Positions 9,758-22,302 of a stretch of DNA of 64,000 nucleotides are shown here, in pieces (the first letter of the stretch is position 1; every line of letters begins with the position of its first letter). The stretch comes from Phytophthora quininea. Taxonomy: Eukaryota > Oomycota > Peronosporomycetes > Peronosporales > Peronosporaceae. Made by a program: the position numbers and the translations under genes. The stretch spans positions 177,510 to 241,509 of the forward strand of contig JAAVTG010000618.1 in assembly GCA_011947345.1 (NCBI GenBank). The letters run 5' to 3'. The notes under the pieces were generated by a model, which was not told the origin of the DNA, ran no database searches, and saw only the letters and a program-made list of their open reading frames with translations.

Positions 9758-11799
9758 GCTTAGAACACGACAAATGGCCATGTTAATCTGAGAAAACAAT
9801 CCCAGAAACCGTTGTTTGATTAACGAGGACGTGAAGCAAACCACATTCAAAGCTTGTCATAATTTATCACTTCAGCAAGATCTCCAGCAGCAGAGAAGTG
9901 ACTTCAATCATGCTCAAAAAGGGATGTCAAGCTCATGGAAGGGATTTCTTTGCTGGACTTGAATTTGGCCCAGTGTTTGAAGGGTAGACTTCCAAAGCGT
10001 TTCTGCGGTTAATTGGCATGCCTTCTAGTATCGACAAGCAGAAAAATGTCAAGACTGTACACTGGTATCGAATTCGCGAGTCTGCAGAACAAGACTTCAA
10101 CAGGTGCGACAATGCACGCAACGACTGACACAAGTCGCCAGACCGATATCCAGAAGCCCGAATACTGTAATGAGAGCAGTGACTAGTATTTCATTAAAAC
10201 CTATTTCAGATGGAGTACAGGTACAGCGCTGATGTAGATCGCGCAGCACTGAAAACATAAATGAACGTCTGTTTTTCCAGGGGGCGGGGGTATTTGAGAC
10301 CGCTCGCCCTGAGGTATCAGGTTATATGGATGATTCACCGCCCCTGAGATGAAGAAAGGCGAAAGACTCCATTATCGCATTCTCCGCACCGCGAGATGTG
10401 GCTATCCCGGTCAGATAATTGGATCCAAGCGAGAGAGCACATTTAAGTAGTCGGCCGCGTGAAGCTGCTTGCGAGCTCCGTTGCAGGTCTTGTAGGTATA
10501 GCGGTAATCGGCTCCTTCGCCAAAGAACAAGATACCGGTTTCAATACTCGTGGGTGACGGCGTTTCCCTGGAAGACACCGCCTGTCGATGCGATCACAGA
10601 CACATCAGGACCAGGTTAGCCCCACAGAGCTTAACAAGATCGCTGATAACGTTGCTCAAGTGTAAGGGCTACAATAGCGAAATAATCGGGTGTGTCTGTT
10701 ATATACAGGCAGGGAGTGTGCTGTATATTCAATTTCTTATAAATGATATAACTAACCTGGTATGAATTTGCTTCGTGCACTACTGTTAGCTGCGTATTTC
10801 GAGTACTTGCCCAGTAAAACATTGCATGTCACCGACGAGAAGACGGTTTGGGTGCGTTGCAGTGGCAATAGCAAAGGACCATACTGCTAAGTATCTCGAG
10901 CAATAATAAATATCCGCCAGTTCTTGTTTTCAAGGCAAGCCATCGTCGATTTTAAATAACGCAAAGTTAACACGTATTCGCCATGATTGGCATAACCGTG
11001 TGAAATGCCACCTCGGTTGACATCGAACTTCACGATGTCTGTTTTGTTCTTGGTCGGTGTGGGAGTCGATGCACGCTGACGAAAGTCAGGAGCTAACATG
11101 CCATGAACTATTGGGCGCCAAAGCGTTGATGTTGTTACGTTCCTGTCGTCAAGGTTCTGTTGATGACCGTATCGCTGGTCACCGCCGCGAGATAGTGTAG
11201 TGTTTCGCATTCAAACACCGAGGAGTGCGGGAGTTCGAGTGCTCGATCGGCATGCCAGACACGTCGTTCATCTTGGTAGTTGGATGGCTTACGAAGTGCA
11301 ACCAAATGCAACAGGGCTCACCGTTACAGACATGCATTGTGTAGGAGGAAACAACTGTTACATTTATACTCCCGGCACCAAGTGTCGAGCCCGAGGCTAC
11401 TGTAGACCTATTGGTAGTCGTTCATACGGACGGCTACGTATGACGAGGGCCCTTCACAACGTCCACCCGTGATCGTGCCATTTGTAATGTCCAAAAGAGC
11501 TATCTATATCCGATATAGTATTTGGGTTTAGATTGCAAGTGACGTCATTCAGCACATCTACAAAGCGCTTTTGTCCCCCCACCACCACCACACACACACA
11601 CTTTTTTACCGCATTGAATGCATTTGAGTTCAAATGCGCAGTAACCCCATGAAGTAGCGGTACCGAATTTGGTTAGATAGCAATCACCGCTCTCGAAATC
11701 ATCCGAGAAATCGGATGTGTCATGAACACTTGATGCTGGAGGAGATCAGTGACCGTTCTGTCAATCCGAGCCCTTCGACTAAGAAGTTTAACGTGATCT
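9758..11799. other. Non-coding stretch between hAT and tRNA-repeat fragment
   Basis: Open frames of 60-107 codons on both strands (for example minus 10887-11210 and plus 11200-11472) match nothing I recognise and have no supporting context. A C/ACC/CA low-complexity run lies at 11574-11607. Confidence 0.5.
11574..11607. repeat. Low-complexity C/ACC/CA run followed by T-run
   Basis: Poly-C, then CCA repeats, then (CA)n, then a T-run. Confidence 0.85.
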
Positions 11800-12518
11800 C
11801 AACGGCGCGCCAGAGAATTCCAATGTTTGCCCAAATCGACCCGCCAAGGGCTCGGGAATTTGCCTTCTCCACACACCTCACCACGCCGCCACAGAAAGCC
11901 CCCGCAGGGCCCACTCCGCCGCACACGCCACCTCGATCGGAGAGCGCCCAGTGGCTTGGACGGAGCGTTCTTTCTTCATCGACAACTGCGGTAGGCGTCA
12001 CAGCGCACGAATCGATTGCAGCGTGACATCTTTCCTCTCTTCCCTGCGGCTGAGAGACCTAACCAATAGCACCGTCGGCGCACTGTCTCAAACAACTACA
12101 CGACCCGCCGGGACGCAGGAACAGCGGCAAACAGAATCGTAGTTAGACTCGGGCAACGGTGTCTCGCGCTTCGGCTTTGCGGCACGCTTGGTGCGAGAGA
12201 CGCCACCTGGATGGAAGAGATTGCAAACGTCTCGAGCACTTGTGCACATGCTAATACGCAGCAGAATTTGCTTCTTGCTGCGTGTGGTGACAACGCCGAT
12301 TTGTCTTCTACCAGCGCATTCTGCTGGAAAGGCCTGACGGATCGAGGATTGTGAGCTAAGCGGCAGGCGGGTCGTGGTGTGGTGTGGTGTGATATATGGC
12401 GGCGACGCGGAAGCAAGTGTGTGGCTCAGATCGCGTTTTTGTCGGCGAACACGAGCAAAGTTGCGCCGTCGGGGAATCGAACCCCGACCTCATCCTTGGA
12501 AGGGATGAATCCTAACCA
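11800..12518 (-). repeat. Inverted partial copy of the tRNA-Gly array unit
   Basis: Reverse-complement match to the stretch of the 1.88-kb unit running from inside tRNA-Gly(UCC) to the first bases of tRNA-Gly(CCC) (compare 31330-32046). Identity is high but visibly below that between array units (several substitutions and small indels). Both edges break inside the two tRNA genes. Confidence 0.9.
12462..12518 (-). pseudogene. Truncated tRNA-Gly(UCC)
   Basis: The 3' part of the gene is intact (anticodon arm with CTTCCAA loop, T arm with GGTTCGATTCC, 3' strand of the acceptor). The 5' acceptor strand and most of the D arm are replaced by unrelated sequence. The A box is lost, so it should not be transcribed or folded as a tRNA. 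Confidence 0.88.
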
Positions 12519-13131
12519 CCAATTCAACTCGACTCAGTTTTTAGCAGTGAAACCTCGTGTTGTTAGTCTTGTAGATAGTTCTGATAGAAATGTGCTATCG
12601 TAAAAATACGCACCTGCCGCGGAGCACGCTGCTGCTACCGGAGAAGTCCAAAATATTATGTGCATATTCGGTGAATTTCTGTTGGATTCCGGTTAGTATG
12701 GAGAGCCGGATTCTGGTCGGTAAGGAAAATAAACTCTGCTCCTGTGTGGTGCACACAAATCTCTTAATCACAGATTTTCGAAACTTGGATAGCATTCGTC
12801 GTTCTCCCCTGCAGCAGCAGCCAGCGCGACTACAAGAAGCAACTCTTAGCGATGCAGGTGGGTGATTCCCTTGCTTGTGCGGGTCACGTGCACGCTAACA
12901 TTTGCGTGACTGGAACACATAGCACTCAGAGCAATATGAGCGAGTCGAGCAGAGTGCTCCGGATGCAGAGCTAAGTCTGAGAGCGGAAGCTTACCGTCAC
13001 GACCGTCGTGAGCGTCATCGAGAGCGCGTTGAGGCCGCAAGACGGTCATGGTTACAGGCTGTCGTGCCACCAGTTGACGATCAGTCATTAGAGAATTTTT
13101 CAAGCAGAGAAGGCGGCTGCATCAGAAACTT
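12519..13131. other. Region upstream of MULE relic; possible degraded coding
   Basis: From about 12930 to 13135 a plus-strand frame without a start codon reads Arg/Glu-rich sequence (AEAYRHDRRERHRERVEAAR). It may be the degraded N-terminal part of the neighbouring element. I do not recognise it. Confidence 0.35.
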
Positions 13132-15987
13132 GTGGTGGTGAGCAGAAAGCTCGTGCTTGGCGTAAGGATATGGCCCTGCATATGGACATTCGCGGGAGTG
13201 CGAGGAATACACGCGCAGCACAGGGTGCTTTTGCTGCAACACCAAACTGACGAAGACGTTCTTGCCGAGGTACTCCATCAACTAGATGAAGAGGATGATG
13301 AAGAACCCCCCTCATATAATGATGACTCTGATTACAAGGAATCCTGCAGCTGTGAAGATAACGAGAACGATGCTGACGACAAGTGTAGCGATAGCGACCC
13401 CAACATCTTCACAGTCAGCGGCGCCGCTGACTGTGAAGATGTTTATTCCGGTGTGGCACCGGAAACAAACCGGAAATTGACAGCAACGCCAAAGACCATC
13501 GCTGACTCAATTAGTGATGACTCGAGCTCAGAATTCATTGACTTTTTGGATGGATTTCCAATGCGCTGGTCTACATGGGAAGATTTTGACAAAGCTTTTG
13601 CTGTCTTTCAAGAAAAGACCTTTCAGCAGTTCTCCAGCCTGACAAGCACATCAGTCGCCAGTCGAAACGATCAGGTTCGCGTCTTGCGCGCGAGAAGAAA
13701 CTCAAAGCTGCCAAGAAAAACAAGAACGTTTCCTTAGTGGGCCCCGAGTTGGACGATGAGTCTTTGAATCTCATTCCAAAGAAGATGGATATATGTTGCA
13801 AAACGCTGTGCACACGCGGACACAAATTCAAGAAGCGCGGGGTGGGTGAGGGGAGCACCACTTGTTTCATGCTACAGGATGTACGGCTCGTGTGAATGCG
13901 CGTGTGACGAGAACACGAGGTTCGGATTGGTTTGTGGCATTGAAGGCTAGCGGCAGTCACAACCACCGGGTTACAAAATACCAATGGGGAAATTACGCGG
14001 AGAACCGGACGATTAAGAACCCGCAGCTTGAGAACGACGTTACAACGCTCCATAAAACTGGAGCTCCGGTGCAAGGGATCTTGCAATATCTTCGAAGTCG
14101 CACTGGTACATCCAGCGCTTATTTTGTGCATATCTGGTGTTGTTTCTGTATAAGCTAATTGTTGTGCCGATGTCCCAGACAAGAAAACAACATTGCGAGA
14201 CGTTCACAACATGGTCCAGATCATTATTCAGCGAAATTATAAAGGTTTGACGGATTCGCAGCGCACTCAAAGGCTTCTGGACGAGTTTTGCGCTCATGCC
14301 GCTGAGGACTCCGCAGAGATACTGGTTGATAAGAAATCCGCCAAAGCCCAAGTTGTTTTCCAGAGTGCACGGATGAAGCACTTGTTCCGAGCGTTTCCGG
14401 AGGTGTTATTAGTCGTTGCAACACACAACACAAATTCCAATCGCTACAAGCTTTTCAGATTTGCAGTTTACGATGTCTTCGGGAAGGTGAAGTTGAGTTT
14501 GGATATGGATTGGGAATACATCTAGCTAACATTGTGCATCGATGTGTGTTCTCGCAGGGACAGTACGTGCAACATGCGTTAGTGCAAAATGAGGAGAAGC
14601 AGAATCTGCGTAAGGCGGTGAAGATTTTCGCCACCATAATCCTGCCTGCAAACACATTCAAGTTATAGTCACGGACAAGGCAATATATGAAAAGACGTAC
14701 TCCGGGAAGCCTTTCCTCAAGCTCGCCAGTTGTTGTGCCAGTGGCATGTTGCGACTTGGTTGAAGAAACAGGTCGCGCGGCTTGCTCCTCCAGCTGCCAA
14801 GAAAGCTATCAAAGGACTCATCAGCGCGTTGATTTACGTTCGAAGTCGGCAAGAGTATGCTGATGCAAAGGCAGCCGTTCTCTAGAAGCTCGGTGGAAAT
14901 GCAGAGCACTCGTTGTTTAAGTTTTTTCTCGCCAACTGGGATTGCAATCAAGACGAATGGGTTGCGTACAGACGTGGAAATGTGGCCCACCTGAATAGCA
15001 ACACCAACAACCGACTTGAGACCAAATGGGGCAAGATCAAGCTTGTCGTGAATCCTCATTAACCATTGACGCCCTCACAAGCACCCTGATCACCCTACAA
15101 AACTACGCGGAGGAGCGGTACATCGCGAAATACCACATGGCTGGAAGCCGACCTCAAACGGATAAGACCCCAAGGCTGTCAGCGGTTGCACTGCAGCTGA
15201 GCAACTACGCGTTCGATTTAGTTGCAGAACAGTACAAATATGCGACTGGGCCAGATGTAGCGTATGAAGTCGACATTACAACACCTGGAAGAGATGTGCT
15301 GACGAACCAAGCTACGCAAACCACGTACACGATTAATGCCTCGGTAAGGTGAATTTCCGGTACATTCTGTGGAAATATGGTGTGATCACTAACAGATTAT
15401 TGTGCTTGGCAAAATAGATGCGACTGCATGTTCAGAAAAACCTGTTTGCTTCCGTGTCGTCATGTGATGTTTTTCCGGCGTCGATACAATTATGAGTCTG
15501 TCATACCGCCGATGCAGACGATCTCCAGTCGGTGGGTGACTCACATCTTCGTGAATGACATCACGCAAGGTGATGTAGGGCCGGGTGGTGTTGTTTAGAT
15601 CTTCTCCAGCTAAGACCACGCGCAGCCTGCAGTCCATTATAGTGACAAGTGCATCCATGCAAAGGCGATTGCAGACAAAATTGTGGATTGCCTGACACTC
15701 CAGTTAGCGCCTACGTTTCAAGTGTCGATGGAGTGAATGGAGAGTTTCTATCAGTCTCTACAGAATGGAATTATTCCCGAGTTTGCGATGTATCCCTGCC
15801 AAGTGGAGTTTCCAGGTCTTTCGCAAGCATCGTCCGTAGGCGCTATACGTCTGTCGCAAGTATCTTTTGCGGTTTGGAATCGACAACACAAACCTCTCGT
15901 GCATCGCCGCTTAAATGTGAACCACGCAACAAAAAGCCACTTGAAGAGAAGCATGAGGTGCCTGCCAAGACTGAGTTGAAGGCATAA
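13132..15987 (+). pseudogene. MULE-type transposase relic with FLYWCH/FAR1-like and SWIM zinc fingers
   Basis: Pieces in order: an acidic N-terminal region and PMRWSTWEDFDKAF (13132-13737); a zinc-binding segment with GCTARVNARV and SGSHNHRV (about 13870-13970) typical of MULE/FAR1 proteins; and core pieces at 14193-14525 and 14680-15060 (LLCQWHVATWLK, NTNNRLETKWGKIK). A SWIM zinc finger with C-x-C and C-x-H spacing lies near 15415-15470. Several stops and frame changes separate the pieces (near 13735, 14155, 14525, 14665, 14885, 15060 and 15350). This is a dead Mutator-like transposase. Protease-like sequence follows on the same strand. Confidence 0.82.
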
Positions 15988-15997
15988 TCTGGCGAAG

Positions 15998-17353
15998 ATG
16001 ACAAACGTTGTTACTTCTATACCACAAAACTCACGGCACCAAATCTACACCGGACGCCAACCGAACAGCACCAAACGATCTACAACTCGGAACGAAGGAT
16101 GCTCCGTTCACATTTACTCCTCCATCACGTACTCCGGGCCTCTCGCGGCGAGACAAAAGCGTATTGCTGCTGCGAGGGAGATTAAAGCCGCCCGTCAACT
16201 GGCAATTCAAATTCGAGACGGCAACAAGACGCAGAAGGTTGAATTTAAAGATGTGGCTGCGTTGCTTGAGATGTCGTACAACACTAGCGATACTCAGGGC
16301 ATCGTTAATGCTCTGGATCTGCCTGACGTTGAGGTTGACGGCACACCAGTGCTCAGACCGTTCAATACTGGACAAAGTGCTCTCGTTATCAGTTCTATTC
16401 CTTAGTTAGACAAATTGCACCAAGCCATTGACGCGACCAAAGCTACTGGATACTACGAGCAGCTGGCGTATTGGCCAAACCACGGATATGCTACTTTGGA
16501 TCAGTTGGTGGCGATGGCGAATATTTGTGACGCCCGCAGCAACTTTCGACTGGTTCAATTTACGGTACAATGGATTGATACCGTTGAGTGGTACGTGGGT
16601 GATCTTTGCAGTCCGTTCAATGATACAAGTGATGTCACAAAGGTAGGCACTGCAACTTCATGATACATGATATGAGCGAATTGTCTAATCCCTGATGCTC
16701 ACTTTGTTTACAGAAATACACAAGGAGACTGTTTTGAACATGAACTTAAAGGAATCAGTCAGTATTGGTGGTGAAGTGACCGCAGGACATAGATTACTCG
16801 CGTATAGAGAAAATGTGTGGTTGAACACCACATCTATCATTGCCGGAATGATGACACTGAAAGAGCGATACGCTGGCGTGGGAGTGGTGAATTCAAGCTA
16901 CCACGATTTGGCTGGTTTAGAACAGAGGTGACGAACTGCTGGAGGGTTCGGAGCAGGCGATCCGAATCGGGATCGTGTGATCGGCACCATAAATACTGGG
17001 GGACACTGATGTGCCTTTTTATCGACAAACCGGCCAAAGTTTGTCGTTTGTTTGATCCACTGCAGCTCTGTTCGAATTACAAAGAGCTCACGACAAGTGT
17101 GAGCTACACCATCGCACCGATGCTAGGCATGGAAAACGCTCTCGAGTTTGTGAATTTTGACAAGTGCAAGCAAAACGACTACCATTCCTGTGGTGTTTGG
17201 TGTCTTGCTGTCCTCGAGATCAAACTGGCCGGTACCAAGTCGGATGACGCGCTCTGTCAAATCGTGCCATACTTGCGCTTACGCTACATGTATAAAGCAA
17301 TTACCCGAGTCAACGCTATCGATTTTGTGACACCAACACAAAGGTCAATGTAG
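15998..17353 (+). pseudogene. Ulp1-like (C48) cysteine-protease region downstream of MULE transposase
   Basis: The same-strand continuation of the MULE contains linker sequence (15998-16642), a plausible GT-AG intron at 16643-16713, then ENVWLNTTSIIAG and GVVNSSYHD (16695-16931). In another frame follow MCLFIDKPAKVCRLFDPLQ and NDYHSCGVWCLAVLE (16817-17353). The D-x-x-SCG-x-W stretch is the hallmark of Ulp1-type SUMO-protease folds, and some eukaryotic MULEs carry such a domain. The usual His-Trp pair reads Tyr-Trp here (KYWGTL), so activity is doubtful. Frames do not join without corrections. Confidence 0.75.
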
Positions 17354-18339
17354 ATAACATCATAACCCATCCATTGAACTTTTGTCGTGCGATACTAGAG
17401 CGCACCGGAAATGCACAGTGCTACAGGAAAGCAACCGAGTCGTCCACAACTGTCCTTATTTCACAAATATAGACTAGTGTTGACCACACAGCTTAACACG
17501 GTCGTCATTTATCTAGATGTCCCCATCCGATGGAAATAATCACGCCATCTGGAATGCATTATCGTAGGTTTTCACTGGTCGAATATAATTACCCGAATCT
17601 CTTTCCGGTATCTCTAACATCGTCCCACCTGCCGCCCTCAAACACAAACTGGCTTGAATACACACGAGTCGTACAACTGTACACACACACACACACACGT
17701 ACGACTCTACACGCAAGCGTGTGACAACACACTTTGGTTTTGCCCTCAGCGATTGACACTGTCGAAGCAGCAACCCATATGCTATAACATTTCTGAATTC
17801 TTAGACGTCCTTAGTGGCAGAATCGCTCCCGTCCTTGCACGGTGGGACTAAAGGAGCGGGATTGTCAGTCAGCAACAATGGTGATCAAAATTGATAGTGG
17901 TATCGGCTTCGCGAGCCAGAAAGACCGTTAGTTGCAACACTAACAGCGGTAGAATTTGGCGCCAATTCATACTGTTTGCCGTACAAGGCTTCTGGTTGTA
18001 TATTTCGGCAAATATCTCACAGCTCGTTGTTTTTATTTTGTGTTTGCCTAAACGTTCGTGACGTGTGGCTGCAACAACGCCGACAACCACTTTTTATAGC
18101 AGTTCGTACCAATTACCATTTCATTAACGCTATTGCGGCCAAAATTTCTCTTGGGATTTGTAAGGTCCAACCTCCGTACAAAGCTATAAATAAAGGGTTC
18201 AAGGTTGGAACAGAGCGCGGTTTTTGACATAACGCATAAACAAATTGAAATGACAAAGTAGCGACTCAGAGAGAGGGCCGTAAAGCCCCGCCGTCTCGTC
18301 AACCAGAGCACCAGCACCAGCAACACCAACAAACAGTAC
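17354..18339. other. Non-coding stretch
   Basis: No recognisable gene; contains one (AC)n microsatellite. Confidence 0.6.
17681..17698. repeat. (AC)9 microsatellite
   Basis: Uninterrupted AC dinucleotides. Confidence 0.95.
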
Positions 18340-19438
18340 ATGATGCAGGTCTCGTGTGTCAGCGCTGTTTGCAACGCGGAATCCGAGCTGCTGTACTCAC
18401 CGAATGTGCTGCATGGATTTTTAGCAACGCTCGATGATGACAATGACATAGTGATGAAGTTTATTGATGCCTACTGGACAATCAACAGGGCTCGTTACCT
18501 AAACACACGCGAGCCTGTGCCTCGTGCTCCGGATTCACTCATCTTTCACCTCAATAAGGTTGATGATAAGGGGTTTAAAGAAGACTTCCGAGTTACAACA
18601 TTGCAGTTTACGGAAATTGTAGAGTTGGTCCAGCATAACCCAGTCTTCTACAACGTGCTCCAGACGCCGGCATGGTGCCAGTTGATGGTAACTCTGTATC
18701 TCTCCAGTTGTGATGGGAGCGATGCGTCAATTGGGAAGCTGGCTCGACCTTTTAGCTGTGCAGAAGGCACGGTCAAGCTCTTCACGAATCGCTGTATTTC
18801 AACTTTTGTTGAGCTCGTGCTGTGGTGTGGCCGGATGCTGACGAGTGCGAGGGATAAAAGCTCGGATAGAAGAGGTTTCAGGATTGTGGCAGTGCGTCGG
18901 GTTTGTCGATGGCACGTTATTCCCGTTCGCCATCAAACCCATTCCTGATGGTGCCGACTGCTACAGTCACAAAGGGTACTATGGTATGGCAGAACCCATT
19001 GTTTGTTATGATCACAAGCGTATTCAATATCTCTACAATGAGTGGGCTGATTAATAACACGATACCAGATTAAAGAGTTCCATCTCTACAAGCATGAGGT
19101 GTTTAACAGTGATCACTAAATTTTGGCAGACTGTGCGTTTGCACCTGACACAGTCGTTGTTTTTGGTGTTTAAGCGGTCACCTTACCAGAGTTCACGGAA
19201 CCTTCAACAAGGAGCTCAGTAAAATTCGTGTTTGCAATGGGCATTGCATCGGGATTTTAGAAGGACCATTTTGAGCTTGAAAGGACTACGGCTGCGGTTT
19301 CGAGATGAACGTGATGGAGAACGGATTGTGGCGTGGATTCGAGCGTACGTCGTGGTGCACAATTTGTTCCTATTTGTCTCGATCCTGAGTGACTCGGAAA
19401 AGAATGGTCCCAACGCATGGATTCCTATTGCAAAATAA
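18340..19438 (+). pseudogene. PIF/Harbinger transposase relic (DDE_Tnp_4)
   Basis: The N-terminal part is at 18340-18948, with QLMVTLYLSSCDG and SIGKLARPFSCAEGTVKLF, the helix-turn-helix-like region of PIF transposases. The catalytic core continues in another frame at 18845-19054: CVGFVDGTLFPFAIKP (first Asp), DCYSHKGYYGM, and IVCYDHKRIQYLYNEW (second Asp). The C-terminal part at 19200-19438 has RVCNGHCIGIL and VHNLFLFV. The first of these reads Gly where the family's catalytic Glu is expected. At least three frame breaks are present, so the copy is inactive. Confidence 0.82.
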
Positions 19439-19612
19439 CTTTCCGGTCTGATTGACGACGGTAACTTAGATAACTCGCTGCTTAGAGATGCTGATACTGA
19501 GGGCAAACTCAACGTCTGCGCGTAGTGCAAATTTTGCTAGATCACTTCGCTAGCAACTGAATAAAACGAAAGCACGTACGCCACGATGTTTCCCTTCACC
19601 TTTCACTTAAAA
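19439..19612. other. Short non-coding gap
   Basis: Nothing recognised between the PIF relic and the inverted-repeat element. Confidence 0.5.
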
Positions 19613-19840
19613 CAGAGTTAGACCAAATTCCTACACTTCCGATCTCTAGCGCATCATCTGCCAGTAATGAACGTGCTATACGTTAGGTCCAAATGGTCTG
19701 TGTGGATTCAGACGTCTTGGCCCAACAGTATCGTACGGCATTCGCGCAGCACAAGGACAATGCTCAGCAACTTCAATTTGTTTGCAGGATGCTTCCACTG
19801 TCTGTTGTTGCTTTTCTTCGACCAGAACGCGATCGGTCGG
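19613..19840 (+). repeat. Left long inverted-repeat arm
   Basis: Matches the reverse complement of 22303-22529. The shared inner edge is CGATCGGTCGG. Confidence 0.88.
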
Positions 19841-20000
19841 TCTTCCCCACCTAGACCGCGAGATATCAGCACTGGGCTGAAAGCATGACGTATCGGTGTA
19901 CACGTCGAAGTGAATAGAGTAGTCAGAAAAACGCGAGCTCGACAGCCTGGGCCATCGCTTCCTTCATATCATCAAATGCCTTGCTTCAGCTCGTTCCCAA

Positions 20001-20566
20001 TCAAAGTGACGCTGCGGCGATGTCAAAGCAGTTAGCGTGTGAGCAGATATGTTTGCTTCGGCAGCATATTACGGTAATAACTACTATTTCAATAAAGCGC
20101 CGCAGCTCGCGGCAATTGCACGGCGGCACTGTCTGCAAAATGGCTTCCACCTTGGACTGCAGCGGCGACATGCCATCGCGGCTAATCCTGTAGTCTAAAC
20201 ACTCAACGGCAGTGGTTAAAGCTTTGACTTCACCGAATGTGTCGTCAGTCCATCGACCTCCAAACGTTCCAATACCATGCACACATGCTGCACATGCTTC
20301 ACAAAACTACTTGACATAATTAAAATAAACCCAGCAAAAGTTCAGGTGCCCTAGACACCGATTCATCACCATTTGGAATTCGTCCGGCGCGGTGCCAACC
20401 CCATAGGGAGACGATCGAACACGAACTTTCCAAACGGAAATACTGTTGCCGTCGCTTGCTCGCTGGAGTCATCCAACTTTCTGGTGTAATATCTCATCAG
20501 GACATTGCACGCCGAGATGGATTTCGCCTTGTGGAGCTGGCGTAGGATCTCTATCATCTCGGGCAT
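20001..20566 (-). pseudogene. Ty3-type reverse transcriptase fragments
   Basis: Two minus-strand pieces. 20366-20566 (PMPEMIEILRQLHKA, then FGKFVFDRLPMGLAP) corresponds to the upstream RT palm region. 20001-20282 (CLDYRISRDGMSP, KVEAILQTVPP, RELRRFI) corresponds to the end of RT leading into RNase H. The catalytic YxDD block between them is missing and frames are interrupted. No LTRs are visible nearby. The copy is dead and apparently nested inside the inverted-repeat element. Confidence 0.78.
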
Positions 20567-20763
20567 CAGGTAAAATTGCCGAGCAAACGAATAACTCAGC
20601 GGAGCAGTTTAACTTCGGTCACGCCTCGAGATGGAGGGTCCTCTTAATACTAGTTCCTTGCATATCGCAGTCACGCCTCGAAAAACGTTCTTGTGTTGTG
20701 TGATATCATCGAGCCGACCACTTCTTTGAAAACCTGTGTCATCGAGTTGAAAAGGCAAACAAC

Positions 20764-21099
20764 TTGGACGAAGTCGTTCCAAGCCTCTGGTCTGGTCTAG
20801 AATTGTTGGTGCAGCAAGGAATGAAGTCCGTCGTGGCAGGAAAGGTTCCATGTATCTTCGTGCCATGGAAGGAGCGCACAGAGGAAGGAGGTGGCGGTGT
20901 CTGCCAACTAAGCAAGATGGAAGTCGAAGGGCAGTCCGAGTGGGTTTGGCTTGTTGATCTTCCACGGCGTACATGTGCATGCAAGTACCTGTTGAAAATC
21001 GGTCTTTGCATTAACCTGCTGCTTGTCATGAATAACTATGGCGTAGTTGAGGTTACTGGTAAGCGAATCTCAGTGTACCGAGGACTATCAAAGCGATGA
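20764..21099 (+). pseudogene. SWIM zinc-finger fragment, probably from a MULE transposase
   Basis: The frame contains WVWLVDLPRRTCACKYLLK followed by IGLCIN. This is the C-x-C...C-x-H layout of a SWIM finger, with Asn in place of the last His. SWIM domains follow the catalytic core in MULE transposases. Nothing else of that protein is recognisable next to it. Confidence 0.5.
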
Positions 21100-22302
21100 G
21101 CTAAGGAAGCAAACCGAGCGGTTATTGAAGAGAGTCCGCACCGAGGAATGCCGTCGGGACGATCACCTTCGAATGGTCATGATCTGTCATTTCGGCAGAC
21201 GTTGCGGTCCTCTCTCACCGTCAACATCACGTTTCAGGAAATGGAACATCCACGATACAATTGTTGCGGTCACTTCCCGCAATGCTGTCTACCGGGGTTT
21301 TAGTACAGCGACCATTTTAGAAACTTGGAGGGAAACCAATACAGATCATGAATTTTCAGACCATCTCTCACAGTCAATCATGCTTGTTTGGTAACAAGAC
21401 ATGTGAATATGTACACTGGCGTCATGCAGTTGTACTACTGCTTATATGTATCGCGAAGTTCTGAATCTAAAACTGTGCATCTCATCATCAATACTCCGTC
21501 ATCACGTAGTACGCTCATTGTGACTTACTGTAAGATTCTTGTGCTCCTCGTCAGCTACCAAATTTCTCTTCAATCGCTCTCTCACTCTCCGTTTTCCTTA
21601 TTGGGTAAATTAAAAACTCGAATTAGAGTGAACAGACAGTTGCACACATCACCAATTACCGAGTTTGCCCAGAATCGTTTCAACAGAACAAAATCAATCT
21701 CTCGTAACTGAAATGTCATGTTAAGAATTTAAAAATGTTACTGAACTACTTGATAAGCGCTGCCGAAAGGCGCCGACTACCGCTTACTGCTCAGAAGCTG
21801 TCTGGTCTTGAGCATCTTCAACCTTACGGTCGACATAAGTTTTAGCCCCACACATGCACGTAAATCAGAAATCGCAATGGTAGTCCCCAGAAACTTCTCT
21901 CGACCAACCGTGCGCTTGGTGACAACGACAACTTTTACGCTCCGACGATAATGGAGCTCCACGAATTGGCAAGCCGCGTCATTAATCATTCTTGTAATAT
22001 TTTCCACAGGGTTGGGCGTCAATGAAATTTCGCTTGCCGCGGTTATTGCGTTGTACCTCAATATTATCTGCTCTGTGGCGCACTTATACGACCAGAGCAG
22101 ACCCTATTGGGTCTACAAGTGGGGCTACACAGAGCGGTTTCTAGAGCGCACAAGAGAGGATCGCATGCTCTACACAATGGGAAGTGTCCACTTGATGTGT
22201 GGTACATTCTTATGCACGGCGCTACGAAGAAACAACCGCGGAAAGCCGAGCGTGTCATCCGTCGCCGCTTCTTTATGTATGGAGTGTGGTTTTCTGCGCT
22301 TG
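21100..22302. other. Interior of inverted-repeat element without recognisable gene
   Basis: Short open frames on both strands (for example plus 22012-22335 and minus 22064-22450) that I cannot assign. Confidence 0.45.
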
